Positions 39,049 through 54,000 of a stretch of DNA of 64,000 nucleotides are shown here, in pieces. Numbering within the stretch: position 1 is the first letter of the stretch; every line of letters starts with the position of its first letter. A program made the position numbers and the translations under genes. Source of the stretch: Solea solea. Lineage: Eukaryota; Chordata; Actinopteri; Pleuronectiformes; Soleidae. The notes under the pieces were generated by a model, which was not told where the DNA came from, did not search any database, and worked only from the letters and a program-made list of their open reading frames with translations. The DNA lies in NCBI RefSeq assembly GCF_958295425.1, contig NC_081148.1, positions 14,516,958-14,580,957 of the forward strand. The letters are read 5' to 3'.

Positions 39049-40873
39049 ATTTCATTCGACCTCTTTCAGAAAGTTTTTCTCATTACTTTTCTTCTCCCTT
39101 TTCCTCAAATGTTTCAATTTCTGCTGCATAGAACAGGACGTGAACTGTTCCCAAATAAAACCTGACAGGGTTTTTCCACACAGCCGAGAGCAGTGTGACA
39201 CAGTCCAGTTCAGCTGCCTCCATCCCCTGGTTGTCTTCTTTTTTTTTTTTGCTGCTGCTTGTTTTTGTTTCTTAGGGACTAGCGATGAATGATCGATTGA
39301 TAGCGTTAAGGCTCACTGTGGGTCTGCTGCAGGCTATCTCTGCTAAGCTGCTTTGCCTGATAGGCTGCTGACTGCGGAGACTCCAAAGCCAGAGCAATAA
39401 ACGCTGATTTGTGGGGGCACTGCGAGAAGCCCCAGACACTTAAGAGAGGTGTGCATGTCTCCACTGGCCTGTCACAATCAATACTACCTCACCAGCACTG
39501 TGCCTCTCTGTCTCCACTGTGTTTACTCTTAAATAATGCATCACACACTCACACAAATACCTTCCATTCACACTAGGGATGGAGACCATTAGCCGTGGCC
39601 ATGTGGAACAATGAAATACAGCCTCTGTGTCCTCTTTCCTTTTATAACCAGTAGATGCAGCATTGAGTGCTTCTGCAAGGCATCATTTCAGTGCTGCCTG
39701 ACCTAATTGAACAACCTCAACATCCAATCTTTGCAGGCTCAGATTACACACCCGCCTCGTTTCAGCTCAGATTAGCCCCTGAAAACAACTCCATTACAAT
39801 TAGTGCAACATTGAAGATAAAAGGCCTAGCCTGCGCTAGGTTGTGTAAACGTGACATATTTTACCTCTCTTCACAGCATGCCCTGGGGTTACACGTGCTT
39901 TCATTTTGTATTTATAGAATGGTTATCACAATATATAAAATAGAATGTTAACAAGCCGTCAGGCAAAAGGACACACTTGTCTGCCGTTATATATTACTGT
40001 TTATAGTTTTCAAAGAGATCATGTTCCTACAGACTTTGATAAATGCTGAGTAACTACATCACTGCTCCACTTTAAGAATGTCGGAGCCTCCCTAGGGATC
40101 ATCAACTGCTGACGGATTTGGAGTGATGAGGCCTCGGTGGGTGGTCCCTTATCTGAAAGTCGGGAAATGGGGCCAGAGCCATAAACACCCTACTCCCCTA
40201 CTCACCACAGAGGAAGCACCTGTGTATGGAGACCACACCCCAGGTTTCTGGAAACCTCGAAAGTGAAAAATGTAAGAAAGAAACACCTACGGTTTCGTCC
40301 AAATCTCTGACTCTCACAGCGTTTGTGGGAACAGGCAAAGCGGAGAAAACAACAACAACAACCCGACTTGGTTTAATTTGAGACACTGCTCTGTTCCAGT
40401 AAACAGTAATCGCAGAGAGTCAGAGTTTTGTCATCGGTGTGTCTGGTCCACGCTGACACCGTGAGATGAGCTGTGTGTCTTCCTGAGACACCTCATCTGC
40501 TTGGCAACACGCACGCTGGGGAGACAAGGATGGAGCGATGTGATTGGGAGAGACCAGGACCCTCAGGACACACAACATTAATTGCAAGGCTGTTTTTCTC
40601 CTCCATTTTGATGCAATACGCCAGCCCCAGCAAATGGGTTGCGTAACAGGATTTTACAGTAGATACCCCTCCTCCTCTGTGGCTCTTCCTCCATTTCTAT
40701 CCTTTTGTTGCACACCCGCCCTCCCCCTAGCAACTACATCTTTTCCTTTCCCTCCTCTCATAACAGCTGGAGCTGAGCCAGACGGTTCTGGTGCTATTTT
40801 AAACAGACATATAGACAAAAGAGGGAAAGGCTCTGTCATTTTTACATGTTATGTGTAAAAAAAAAAAAAGTGT

Positions 40874-40875
<2 letters not shown>

Positions 40876-40909
<34 letters not shown>
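40876..40909. repeat. (GT)n microsatellite ending in GCGCGC
   Basis: Alternating GT with a short GCGCGC end, preceded by an A-run at 40857-40869. This is a possible Z-DNA-forming tract. Confidence 0.95.
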
Positions 40910-40916
<7 letters not shown>

Positions 40917-41290
40917 TTGTGACAAACAAAAAATCCTTTGTGAATCGGTTTGGAAGCAGTGTTGTTGACCTGACTGGGCTGTTTGTCAAGAGCTCAGTGT
41001 GGCCAGCCTTTGTGTTTCAGAGCTGGAAGTGTGGTTTCCATATTGGGACAATATGCACTGTGACCTCTGACCCTGCTCAGAGGCGCTCGCGCTCCAGAAA
41101 CACAACACGTTCCACAAATCCACAAATAAGAAAACAGAAAACACGCTGGCACAAGTAGAAAATGCACACATGCACACCAACTGTTACTTTTCGTTCATCA
41201 GCCCTGCAGGCCAAAAATTAAACATGCAAGCCTTTTGCTGTCTGACGGGGGCAGGGCAGACTTGGCTGGGGCAGCTGAGAATATTTGCAC

Positions 41291-41297
<7 letters not shown>

Positions 41298-41324
<27 letters not shown>
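41298..41324. repeat. (AC)n microsatellite
   Basis: About thirteen AC units, 400 bp from a (GT)n tract of opposite strand sense. Confidence 0.95.
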
Positions 41325-44300
41325 GAGACTGGTGATCTCACTCTGTAAAGGGAAAGCGAACATGAAGTATTTGTTGCCACAGGGCCAAGAGAATAATGTG
41401 TGTGTTAGTGTGTGGGGGGTGGGAGGTATGGTGTTGTGCTTTGTGGGAGATAGGAGTGGGAAATCGACATAGCTGTTGTATGAGTTTTGGTTGAGTACGG
41501 TTTCCACATAAGCAAAACATAGAATGACGCAATGCTGTTACTCAATGCTAAATCAAGTCTTTCAGGATGTGTACTACACCGTGTTCCAGGATGTGTGTAG
41601 GCTACATGAACGCACACATGATATTGTTTGTTTGCATTAGCGCAAAGAATTTTCTTCCCTCGGTCTGATGGATGTAAAGTGTGCCTCGACGGTGCTGTGT
41701 TTTACTTTCACTTTGTGCATGCATGCATGTGTGAGGGTGCATGTTTGAATGGCTACATCTGTCATCCGCCATAATGCTCAGAGTGATGCTCAGTGCTTCA
41801 TGAGGGTGAGGGGAGGACAGTCCACAAATAGGAATGTTTCATTGAAACATCAGAACGGAGAATCGTCTCACTGTAAAGGCTGGTTTCATAATAGCCCTGG
41901 AGGAATCGAGGCTTGTCTGTTCCATTTGGGCTCCCTTTCTTTGTCCTAATTCATTTCTGCAACTTGAATGTCTTTAACCCGATGTCAGCTCTGACTACCC
42001 CTGGTCTCTTATCTCAGCCTTTTCTCTTGTCAGGTCTTGTTTGTTACAAAGGAGTTTTTTTTTTTCTTTGTTTTTTTTTCCCCCGCCTGGGAAGTGCAGT
42101 TAATCTCAGAGCTGTGATGAGTTACAGTATGTGAGGTAGCAATCATCTTGTCTCAGCAGAGGGGGAGCAAAGCCATGAGTAAACAAGGTGTGGCTTTGTT
42201 GAGAGATGATTTTCACAAGAAAGACATTTCCTTGACCGATCATTGTCTCCCAGGACTTGTGTGCAGCTCTGACAGTAGTTCAGTCTGGCAGACATGTCAG
42301 GGCTCAGAGCACAAAAGAGCATGTTTATGTAAGTCAACCCATCATGATTTAAATATTCTAGTATTGAGTACACTATCAAGTGACTTTTACTTTTTGTTTT
42401 CTGACTGACGGGATTGAACAGCCATGCTTGCTCACATGCAGAAATGAGGTACAGCATCGCCGCTGTCTCCCCTGATCATATCAGCATGCTGCCATATTTT
42501 GTTTGTGTCATTAAGCAAAAATATTAAACACATTGGGATTCATCACCACAAATATCTGTAACCTCAAAAAAAGTCAACCTTCCTGGGGAGCTAGATGAGA
42601 CCTCATGGATTTAATAATGTCGGCAGAGTTCATTCTGTGGGGACCACATTTCACTTCAACCCATCCAGAAGTTGAGATATTTCGAAATTGTGGACAAAGA
42701 CAAATAAACAAGACTGCCTTCACTGGAGCCACACGCAACCACACTAGCATAGCTAAGCAATTCAGCCAGGGCACATGATGTCCCATATGACTTACTAAAC
42801 ATTATGGTGCATAATGTAGCATGTCAAGTGCAAAATTGAATCACTTTTTTTTTCACAACATGAAAAACAGCGTCTGACAAACACAGCGTCCCACATGCCA
42901 CATCATTATTGCTGAGCCAGCGCAGAAATTCCACAGGGGTGTCTCTGCTGACCTATCATAACGCAGCGTCCATCATATGCGCGCACAGAATATGTAAACT
43001 GTCCCAACAATCATCAGCATCTAATGTGAAAGACATATGCAGCATGCAGTTCATCACTGGGATGCTCTCCGCATCTTGTTCTAAACTAACTCACGTAAAA
43101 GGCACACGGGGCTGCATGTCCCCCCCACCCCCACCATTTACCCACACAACCTGCTAACGTAGACCGGCTCCAGCCTGAACACTGGATCAATGGGCTTATT
43201 AGAGCTGCAGTTGAGTGGTGAACAAAGCAGATTAGCAGAGTCTCCACAGCTTGTCCCCTCAGGTCTAAGAAAGACACGGAAAGGTCACCAGTCACAAGGT
43301 CGTCAGGCCCAGTGGAGCTGCTGCTTATACACCCTCACTCTCTCAACCCATATGATTAATAGAATTAGACTCTGCGAAACATTGATCAGCACTCTCTGTG
43401 TTTGCTCTGATCCACCCAAAACTCCCATTGATTTATTTTTGTATTTTTTTTTTTAAATCATGCTGCCTTTTGGAACAATGCTTGTGCTGCTGCCAGTGCT
43501 ATTTGAAGGAAACCCGTTGAAGCTGTAGAATTGTAGATATGTAAATAAGAAGTGGAAGAGAAACGTTACATACGACGTCTCCAGTCAGTGTTTTAAGGTC
43601 AAAGAGTGCAATAAGCCTTCATTTGAGACTATTTCTGTGAACGCCTGAGGCTGAGCAGTGAGGTGCGAACGGATTGGCGAGTCTATGACTGTCAAAGAAA
43701 GTAATGTTCTCCACTCAAACGATATGTCATGAATGGAGTCACAGCTAGGTCCTTTTTTTTTTTGTTTTTGTTAACTCTCGACCAAAGAACATGTCTGAAA
43801 ACCTGCCAGAAGACACGAAGGACTTTGTGAGTTCTGCGTCTATAGGTGGTATAAGACTGCATACATGAGGGAATGAAAGAGATTTATTCATGCCCTCAGG
43901 GTAATTCATGATGATGAGAAACAGGGGCCCTGTAACTCTTTTTCAGTCAGCAACCTATGGCCTTTCAGTGACTAGTATGATCATTTATTGGATTACTTTA
44001 CACAACAGCTTATTTGCTCCCATTCAAGTGTTCTTACTGATACAATTGAGTCTGATTTGGCTTAGATCCTAAACAAATAATGTTTTATGGTAGTTAAAAT
44101 TTGAAAACAGACCAGAACAACACTGTGGGTTTCAAGTGAAAACAGAGATGACTGTGTGTAATTGAAAAAGCAAATTTCCCAAGACCTTTGCATGTGTGAC
44201 TACCATCGTAAGGCTGAAAATGAATGGGCTGCTCTTTCTCCTTTTCCACAGAGATGTAGGCCTTGTGTTTTGATCCCCCCCCCCCCCCACCTTGTGAATG

Positions 44301-47037
44301 GAAGCCTCTCTGCACTATATTCGGTATCCTGAAACCCAGCACTAATGGAGGGAGTAGAACTGTCATGGTCTGCTCTGACCCTCTGCACAAAGGCCAACTT
44401 TGACTGGGAGGCTTGTAATGAGTTGGAGGCGGGAATGGAGCAGAGGCCAGGGGAATATCTGATGACTAAGAGGCTGCAAACGCCACTATAACATGACTTT
44501 GTGATTAATGAATGCAGCATCATCACAGATTGGCCTTCACCCAACACTCTGAGATCATCACCTCCACTGATGTATCCATGTTACAGTGTGAGGCAACCCA
44601 GATTACTCTAAATAAGGACACATATACCATAATATCCAGATGATTTCTTTCCAGTGAAGCAAAACCTGCGTGTTACTTGAGTAGTTTTTAGATCAGCGAG
44701 GAGCACTGTAGTCTGTATTCAATATATTGATCCGCAGTCTTTTGTCTTGTGTGCTGGTTCAGGGTTTATTTGCAGCTGCTGTTACTGGAAATGGATCCCT
44801 GGAGCGATCTGGATTCAGCTGATCCAATTAAACGCTGTGAATAATTGATCTGACAGTGAAACTGAGCCCTGTCACATGGGAGCAATGACATCATCATTTC
44901 AGGGTTGAAACCTGTACTCGTGTGCAGCTGGACTGCCCCGGGTCGTTTGTTCCACAATCAGTCCACTGTATCCGATTACCGCCTGTGAAGGACACAAAGC
45001 AGACCATGAGGACAGAAGGGGAGGTTACACTGGCATTATCACGCTCAGCAAGACTGTACAAAGACAACACACTCACTGATACCTAGAGCCCAGAGACTCA
45101 CAAGATTGTCACATGTTGTAGTCCTCAAATCGGAGCTGGTTTCATCCGGTTACAAGGCTGAAATGAATGTGACTTTGTGTGAGATAAAAATCTTTCTTTG
45201 TCCGACTTTGTTCGATCCTGATTTACCTCTCATTGAGAGGCAATGTGAACTGTGCTGCATTGCGTGCCACAAAAGCAATTCCTAAAGAGGACCTCCATGT
45301 GAACCAGATGGACTCTGCATGGGTCGAATATCTTCCTGGCCATGAAATAAGGTGCAAATAGGAGCCATCTTTGACCCTGGCCTTGGAGGAAGCTTAGATT
45401 GTAATATCTAATGAAGCCCCTCCAGAGAGGTCTGCTCCTGCCGCTCGTCACCTTTTCATCTAGATCTGCACCACAAATGAGAAAAGGAGGCTGTTGAACA
45501 TCCAACATCTTGACTGAATTACACTCAAACCCTTGGGCAGGAACAGGGGAAGGCCTGCTATCAATGTCTTCTCACGGAGGGAGAAGAGGGTGTGGGGTCC
45601 CGTTAATGGCTGCCTCTCATGTTGCAAAGCTTTTGCTGGGTCGGCAATGATGATCTGTTCATACTGAACTCATGGGCCTGATGAAGTCATCCAGTGTGTT
45701 CCTCCCTGTGTTGCCACACAGTCATCATGAGTCACTGTGTAATGTCCAGGTTTGTGAGACTCAATCTGAGCCTGATTTAAACAAAGACATACACAGTTGG
45801 TTCACGTCATTTCCTGTGACTTGTTTTGCAAAACAAACGAGACAATTTAAGAATCCAGGCTTGTGGCCCAGGCTGTAATTCTGGTATCTCAATACAAACA
45901 ACTTGCTTGTGTAAAGAGTATTTGCACTGGTCAGTTTGTCAGATTTAGACACACTTTTATACACAATTATACTTTACTTAGTAGAATCGCATGAAAGTAT
46001 TGTTACCTCCTATTTGGCTCGATACTCAGACTGCTTTGTTTCTTTTGCTGTGACTAATCAGTATCCATTGCGCAGACATCATTTTCAGACAGCATGGAAA
46101 ACTTGGAAAACTGTTGTGGGGAGGGTGGGGGGGGGGGTTGTTATTCATTTCTTTTGCTTTTTGATGATGACCTATTTGAATTGCTGATCAAGTCTGAGGG
46201 TTGGGCACAGTTTCAGAGGTCTGGATCCAGACTTGTGCCTTATTTAGCGGCGCATTAAGATAGCGAGCATGTTGGGACGGCTAGTCTGCTGTTGTTCAAA
46301 ATATGCCTTAACACTACTGCATGGTTTAAATCCTAAATACAGTCTTCAGGTAAAGACAGCACTCAGTTTCCCACACATTCAATAAACTCACGTGGGAAAT
46401 GATCACCACCCTAATGTTGCCATATCTTCCTTCGGCCATAACCTACGTCCCTAGAAAATGACTTAAAAATCTACCCTTTTCTTTTTGGGTTATGCTGCTC
46501 AAAGCCAGACAAATTCCTGCATCTCAGTCAAAACAGTAACAAATGGTGCACCAAATATCTTTTGCCTCATCCCAATGTTTCATAAGGGGTTTGACCCAGA
46601 AATGTTACATATTACATCTTTTAAGTGGAAATTCACTTAACATGTATATGCTGAGATGCATAATTGTTCTTTTTGCGGTTTCACAGCAAAACCGGAGCTT
46701 CTATTCTAGAGTCATGGTCACCCCTCTAGTGTATTTAACCAGTCCATCTATCTAAGTGTAGACAAACTCAATTCAAGTATGCGTCTTTTGTTCCTCTGAG
46801 GAGAAGGCTGGCAAAAGCAAATATAAACGTACCCGCACATTTCTCCATGAATTGAGTCATTGGAGCCTCATGCAGGCGATGAGGCAACCCTGTCACTTAA
46901 TGAAACAAACGTGTCGATGGCTCCGTCCCTCTCCAATTTCCAATCGCAAAGACAACCACTGAGAAAAAGGTCTTGGAATGAAATCTTTCATGCAACACAC
47001 TGACATTAGCTTGACCTCCTTGCAAAGGTTGTGTGGT

Positions 47038-47051
47038 GTTACTATGGCAAC
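47038..47051. promoter_or_regulatory. RFX X-box
   Basis: GTTACTATGGCAAC has a perfect right half and a left half with two changes. It lies in non-repetitive sequence at 46.8-47.15 kb. Confidence 0.4.
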
Positions 47052-48315
47052 AGAGAACACCACGGTTATGTCGAAAGGAAGGGTACGGGGCGTCGTAAAT
47101 GAATACATGGCTGCAGAATATCAGCGGGTGAGTGCTGATGCATGTTGAATACTAAAATCTCCTCAGTAAATGAAGTCTGAGCTGCTGTGCCTCTGTTCAT
47201 TACTCTGCTCTGATATTCCATAACCATTAACATCTGTTCAAGCTCAAATACGGACTACAACACATCCAGCTCTCTGGACATGGAGGGTATTTTTAGACAT
47301 GTACTCATTAGTGCTGAGAGATCATTTGTAATGAAGGACGGGAGGGGAGAAGAAGGCCAATAACGCAGTGAAAGATGGCATCCATATTCAAATACCTGAG
47401 GAGAGAGTGGGTTTAAATGCTGGTGAAAAGAGCGGAGGTGAGATGTGAGGGCCAGGCCAATCAAAGATTTTGAGTAATGCGATGCAGAAAAAGAGCCGGG
47501 ACAAGGTCGAAAAAAGAATTATACAGCACATTATGCATTACCTGACTGCTTCTAGCTCTGCTTCTAAAACACAGACAACATGTGTAATCTCTAACTAATT
47601 ACACATGCTAATAAAAACCGCTTTCTAGCCTGGACGGGGATCAAACCCATTGTTCTCACTGGGATCAACATTCTTCTAGTGATTCAGCCATAATTCAAAA
47701 GACCTTGCCAGTTCTATTAGCAGAACAGCCATCATTCAGGATCCCGCATGGTATCGATTAATACACTCTCCTCGCTGAGAACCGTTCAATTATTCCTCTT
47801 CGAAACGATACGGCCACATGCTGCATTCAACATACTATATTTCCTGTTTTGGTCATACAATGGTGGTATTGAATTGTGGAAGTTTTATATGTCTTTTCTA
47901 TAATGGAATTCTGATTTAATTCTCTGCAGCAGGGACAGTGGCATGTAATCCATCTCCTTCTCCAGGTAGAGGTTAGATTTGATAAGAATATAGTGCCATT
48001 GTTTTACAAAGTGAGGACACAAACACAGATAGGAGAGGGAGACGGCCCTGCCACTTCCCTCTTCCTCCAGCTCCCACCATGGGATGCAGCCTGATACAAC
48101 AGTGCCCCCTAGAGGATACACTGTACATGGGGTGTCTATGAACTCCAAGCAACATGGGGGCAAATCCAGGGGTTTTTACACAACCCAAAAAAAAAGAAAT
48201 CAGTACACAATGTTTATATAATGTAATTAGTATGGCGTGCTTAGTTGAACATTGTCCAAATTACCAAAGGCTGTTCTGAATGATAAATGTGCGGAAGTGG
48301 TTCATACCCAAGCCA

Positions 48316-48336
48316 ACACACACACACACACACACA
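48316..48336. repeat. (AC)n microsatellite
   Basis: Ten AC units followed by AAAAGGGG. Confidence 0.9.
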
Positions 48337-50643
48337 AAAGGGGACTAAAAGCTATGCTGTCCAAATATACTTCCATGTGCCCTGGCCTCGTCCCATCAGG
48401 CTGGCACTGTCACTGGCAAAACAGTAAAACACAATGAAGTGATGGAGGGAACTCATTTTCCGAAGCAGCCTTTGCTGCCACACAATTAGCAGCCAAAAAT
48501 TGGGCACACCAAAATATCCAAGTGCCACTTCACACGGAGGCCAACTTTGTCTCTAGCTCCAAATAGAAGTGGCCAATTTGGCCAGTGACGTCACTGGCAC
48601 CATCACAGGCAGGCAGCAGATGGGAGAGCAACCTGTCCAGACAGGTACTAAGGAGGACAGTTACTGATGGATGGAGTAATAATATTATGGCAGTAATATT
48701 AAGCTCCCAGTAAGCTACAATGTCAGTGGAGGTTGAGGGGAAAAACCAGCAACTTTTGCTGAAATAACTGGGGCATTTCAGTCTGATCTTTGCTGCACAT
48801 TTCAACACTGACTGACCATCGCCAAACTAAGTTTTTTTGGTACCCCAAAAATAAAGATGTATCTTTACTTATATGAAAAGTATAGTGTATTTGACCTGTA
48901 ATTATCTTTTAGTGAAATGCATGTTTGAGAACAGATCTATTTAAATGTTTGGATAGAGAGGAGGGGATGAAACACGGCGAACCAGAAACCAGTTGAAGAG
49001 ATTGTATATCATTCACCAAAGACTCACTAAATACTCCCACTCAATCCATACTGTGCATTTTAGTGTGTGTTGTAATCCAGTCCTTATGCTAAGCTAACTA
49101 CTACCTTATGCTAAAGTAAATGAAAAGGAGAGCAAAAACTTTAACACATCTATAATTGGCTGGGCTGTAATCTAATGCGCAATCACTACACTAGCACCAA
49201 AAAACTGGTTATGATTTGGCGTCTCCTTCTGTCCTTAATCTCAAATGAAACGCTTTATGCATGGAGACTCTAAAAGATGATGCTGAGCTACTATTTCAAA
49301 AGAGGGTACAGATGCACTGGTCGTGAAATATTACAGACAAATAAAAGTGATGTCGGTAATCAATGCTACCATTGATTATGGCATCAGCCATGAGATAATG
49401 TGCAGCCTGGGAAAACGCTGTTAGGGGCAGACTTGAAGCTTGTGCTCGTCGTGGATAAATGAGTTGATAGTACTTACAGACCTTGATGATTGAAAAAAAT
49501 AGAAAAAGAAATGACAGGATGGTGAGTGATTCAGACCGCGGGGTGTTGATTTCTGGGAAAGCAGCTCAGGAGGCTGGAAGCATGAAGACAGATGGCTACC
49601 AATGCACTGATTCCCCTATGGAGCTTCACACATAACAAGAAATCCATTTATGAGGTGGCTGTCTGAGGGTAATGCCACTAATTTGTGTCTGATGAAGAAC
49701 ACAGGAGCCGAGTGCCAGCTAAAGAGACTTTCAACCATCCCTTAAAGGATTTTTGAGTGCCCAGGTGTGTTGTGCATTGAATTTGATTCAACTGTTTGTC
49801 CGTGCCAGGCCTTTTACAAGCACATCTTCTCAGGAAATATACAGTGTACACAGAATTTTTCAATACAGCTAAAAAAAAAAACAACCCCTGTATAAATATG
49901 AAACTTTCCCGCTCCACAGCATTTACTGACTAGCTATAGTTATTACACATCATGCGTCATGTAATCATTATATCAACACAGGTAAATATGCTTGTGTCAC
50001 TGATGACACACTGAATCTAGCTTTACAAAGGATTCACTGACTATGGCTGGTATTGATTTTGTGGAAGCAGACAGCATAGGCGCCTGATGATCAATAGCAG
50101 TGTCATCAGCAACATCTTCTATTGATGGAGCTGATGATCAACACCAACCCATGTCATGTGTAAATTCTATTTTTGCTACAGCATCATGCCTTTATAGCAC
50201 GGCACTGTCCCATACCGAAATGTCTCAGTATACGAATATACGAACGATTGGCCGGGACATTTCCTACATTTTGGGACATTCGTGGTCCCCAAAGGACAAA
50301 TCACATGCTAGCATCACTGTTTATATTAGCATTATTTAGCTCACACTCAAGTACAGCTTTCATCTAGTCTGAATGTCTTGAATGACAAACCGACAGGGTA
50401 ATTGTATTTCAATAGTGAAGAGGGTTCATTATTTCTTAAAATATTTATTTGAACTCACTGGGAAAGAGAGACGCCAACCAAGGAAGCAATGCTGTACTGG
50501 ACTTTATATTTTATAACACTAACATGTGATCTCTGCACCTTCAAAAATACACTTTTTATTTATTTACTTATATATATTGTTACGTATTGCTACATTCTGC
50601 TGGTTTTATTCAGCATTCAGTGATCTTCCATTTGCACATATAG

Positions 50644-51059
50644 CAGGGGTGTCATACTCATTTTTGTTCAGGGGCCACATACAGCACAATTTGATCTCAA
50701 GTGGGCCGGACCAGTAAAAATAGTAAAATAATAGCATAATAACCTATGAACAACAAGAACTCCTTGCTTTTTTTCTCCTTTGTTTTACATTTAATGAAGG
50801 ATATTTTGACAAAACATGAAATTTCTTGACAAATATAAGTGCAATTTCAACAATATCGTGCATAAATGTACTATTTACACATCACACTGGATCTAAAAAG
50901 GCACAAACATTTAGTCACAGGTATCTGGAAGAGAAAAATATTGTATTTGACATTAGATTGTAATCGTAGTGTGACATTTTAACAAATTCATCCTGTCGGC
51001 CGGATTGGACCCTCTGGTGGGCCGGTTCTGGCCCCCGGGCCGTATGTTTGACACCCCTG
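50644..51059. mobile_element. hAT-type MITE with 8-bp target duplication
   Basis: The element begins CAGGGGTGTCATAC and ends with the inverted version GTTTGACACCCCTG. The flanks are ACATATAG (50636-50643) and ACGTATAG (51060-51067), an 8-bp duplication with one mismatch, as hAT transposases make. It is 416 bp long, has no coding capacity, and carries GGGCCGGAC / GGCCGGATTGG palindromic sub-terminal sequence. Confidence 0.88.
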
Positions 51060-54000
51060 ACGTATAGTCTGTGTTTTATTATGTATTTGATTTTCTCACG
51101 ATTTAGTATTTCCTTTGCCTGGCTGCAATTAAAGTTTGGGGGGAAAAAAACAAGTAGTATATTTAGTATATATAATGTTATTTAAAACATTTAACAGAAA
51201 AACATGTTCATGGAACATCAATAAATCAAAACTAGTAACATAAATTCAAAGTATAGACATTTAGCGTGAAATGCTTAACATATTGAAGTAAGCTGTCTTA
51301 ACTGTCACTTTTCAAAAACGACCAGCAATTTTAAATAGTTGGCGTTCGAATACATTTCAAATGTATCTTTGAAATGTATACAGCTCCGAGTGACCTATCA
51401 CTGAAATGCGACCAAACCCGCTGAGGCAGAAAAGAGGTTTAGCAGCTCTTAAACACAAGACAGGCAGGCTGACTGAATAGAAGAAGGCAGAGTGTGTCTG
51501 CTTTTAGAGGCTGCGCAGGCTTGAGTGAAGCCAAACTGGACACAAATCATCTGGAGCTCCCAACCAGTGGGGTGGGAGTGAGTGAGGGTGGGTGGGAAGG
51601 CAGAGCAGATAAAACGAATCCGAAAAAGCCCCTGGCAGCTGAAAACAACGGCTCCAAAGGCTGTCTGTCATGGCATCGTGTTCAAGCACTGGCAGGCTCT
51701 TTCTGTTTCTGGCTTTGTTTGTGTCCTGCTTTCACGGCACTTTCATCTACCACCCTATCCTCTCCCATAGGTACCCGGGTAATTACTAACACAAAGAGGA
51801 AGAGACAGACGTGAATCTGCAAACATTACAAAAATGATTATTCCTGTTGTTTTTCGTTCTATCCCTCAATTAATTTTGCTGGTTTGACGAGCCTTGCCTT
51901 CCTCTTGTTTTTCTGCAGCGTTGTGCTTTGGGCTCAGTTCATCACCGCTGCCATCACGCCACGTGAATTTACTTTCACCTTTCATCGTTTAAATTATTCA
52001 GTGAAGTCATCTGTCTTGATCCTGCTGAATATTCTAATTTCGGGAAAATAAACACCTCACTATGGAGCTTTAACAGCTCACAGAGCGTGAATCCTATCTC
52101 ATAGCTTCAGTCTGCATGAGCACGTGGGGACATCGATGCCTCCTGAATCATTCAGAAGCCATGAAAATGGCTCCTCTGTAGTCTGTTAGAGAACAGCCTG
52201 TTGACTAAATATTTGCCACTCTTATGATAAATAATAAAAGTGTTGTGTTTGTGATTCAGAAAGCATCTGTCTGACAATAAAGTGTTGGTATTGGCAGTAA
52301 CCTTCAGCTCCGACTCCCGTGACACAGAAAGACACAAACTCTGACACCAAGTGTGCAGTTTATATTTTGCCAGAGCACCATGGGACTTGTTTAAGTGCAT
52401 TATTTTTTCCTCTGTCTCTCTCTCTCTCGCCTTCTTTTTTTTTTTGTGTGTTTCCTCCTGAGATAGATATCCACGCTAACATCATGATTGCATCACCTCA
52501 CATGTCTTCACTGTGAGCATGAAATTGGCGCAACAGCTGCGCTGTCAGAAGGTGTCATTTTTGTAAAAGAATACAGGGAATAACTGGCAAACCGGCTCTC
52601 TCCTGCTGCTCTGCTCTGAACTGCTGAACTCCAGATGGGCTTGGCTCTTTGACTTTTTCAACATTTTACTGGGGGGGGGGGTCCACGGTTTTGCCCTTGA
52701 CCTTCAAAACTGGGACATTGGACTGCAGCTATATGAAGACAGTGAGTGTTTGAGGATTTGAGGGGGCAGGACGTTGACAAATAGCTTTGTTTTGTTTGTT
52801 TTTTCCAGTATTGGCTGACGGACAGCAGAGAGAATTCAGTATCATTTGTCGTAGAGCCCAACAGCTCCAGTACTCTGTACACATCTATGAAGGCAACACA
52901 GTGATGAGGAAGGAATAAGGAAGTGGCAGTAATGCCAATGAAACACCAAAGATGAAGAAGAAGTAGCAGATATGTAGGGTGCTGTTCATAAAGTGGCACA
53001 TCCTAAATTTAGCAACAACATTTGATCCTAGCAGCAACAAATAAATATAAGCGAAAAGGAATAATGTGATATATATATATATGAATATAAGCAAACATTT
53101 GGCTGATGTGGAGCAAAGCTTTCCAACTCTGTTGTTTCTGTTTTCAAAATGTAGACACCGTGTGGGAGTTCTTAGATAAAATGAGTTTTATGTAACTCAA
53201 GTGTGTGGGGGAGGAATCACTGTGGGAGCTGCTGAGAGTAAATGATCTCTGCCGAAGGAGAATCAGGTCAGGTGGATCTGAATGAATACGAGGTGTTTTT
53301 TGTTCAAGTTTGTCTTCAGATGCACAGGTCAAATTTTTCACAAGGGCACTCCACTATAAAAACAAAGCCTTACCCGAAATATTCCCTCAAAAACTGTTTC
53401 CATTTAAAAAAAACAAAACGGATGTAGTTTTGTGGGTTCTTCCTGAAGCCAAACTGGAAGGTCCATGACGGTCCAAATACAGTATCTAGGGTACAGTTAG
53501 CAGTCAACAACACACCAGATACTTTGTTGAAATTTGCGTGGAAATGGAAAAAGAAGATCTCAAAAAGTTCCAATAGTTGTAGTAAATAGGTTAAAATATA
53601 TCAAGGCACTGATACACAACACTGACACAGTTTCTTAAGTGGAGTGGACAGTGACAGGATGTGGTTTCGGAGAAGGGGAAAGTCTAGAGTTTATGCCAAG
53701 TGGGGCCTTCAGTGAGGCACAGCATATGGTCATGGTCCAGTTAACAGGAGTTCACCAGAGGTTAAATGGGCTATAACTTAACATCAGAAAGTTTGGAAAT
53801 GTATGTACAGGCAGGGACGATAACAATGGAATTTGACAAGTCATGTGTGTCCTCAGCTGTCATTTTGTGTCTGATGTCTGCTGATGGGTGATAGTTGTGT
53901 CTTTGTGGCAAGGCTGCAGTGCACAACAAACTCCGCTCGCTGCTCCTGCGACAAGGTTACTCACAGAGTAATTGTTTGCTCCAACCCTTGGGACTGGAAG

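Larger units (their letters stand above)
35790..40875. other. Non-coding, GC-rich island near 39 kb
   Basis: G/C-rich and CTG/CCG-bearing at 38.4-39.05 kb. A 154-codon ORF at 38701-39165 lacks any domain and reads through the trinucleotide repeat. No gene supported. Confidence 0.5.
41325..50643. other. Non-coding, no gene seen
   Basis: Over 9 kb with only chance ORFs, a few C/G runs and one (AC)n. The stretch at 46.8-47.5 kb is repeat-free and carries an RFX-type site. Confidence 0.55.

Noticed and set aside
38701..39165. 154-codon ORF with Leu/Pro runs
   Set aside because: The Leu/Pro runs come from the CTG/CCG repeat, and both strands are open. Kept only as a GC-island observation.
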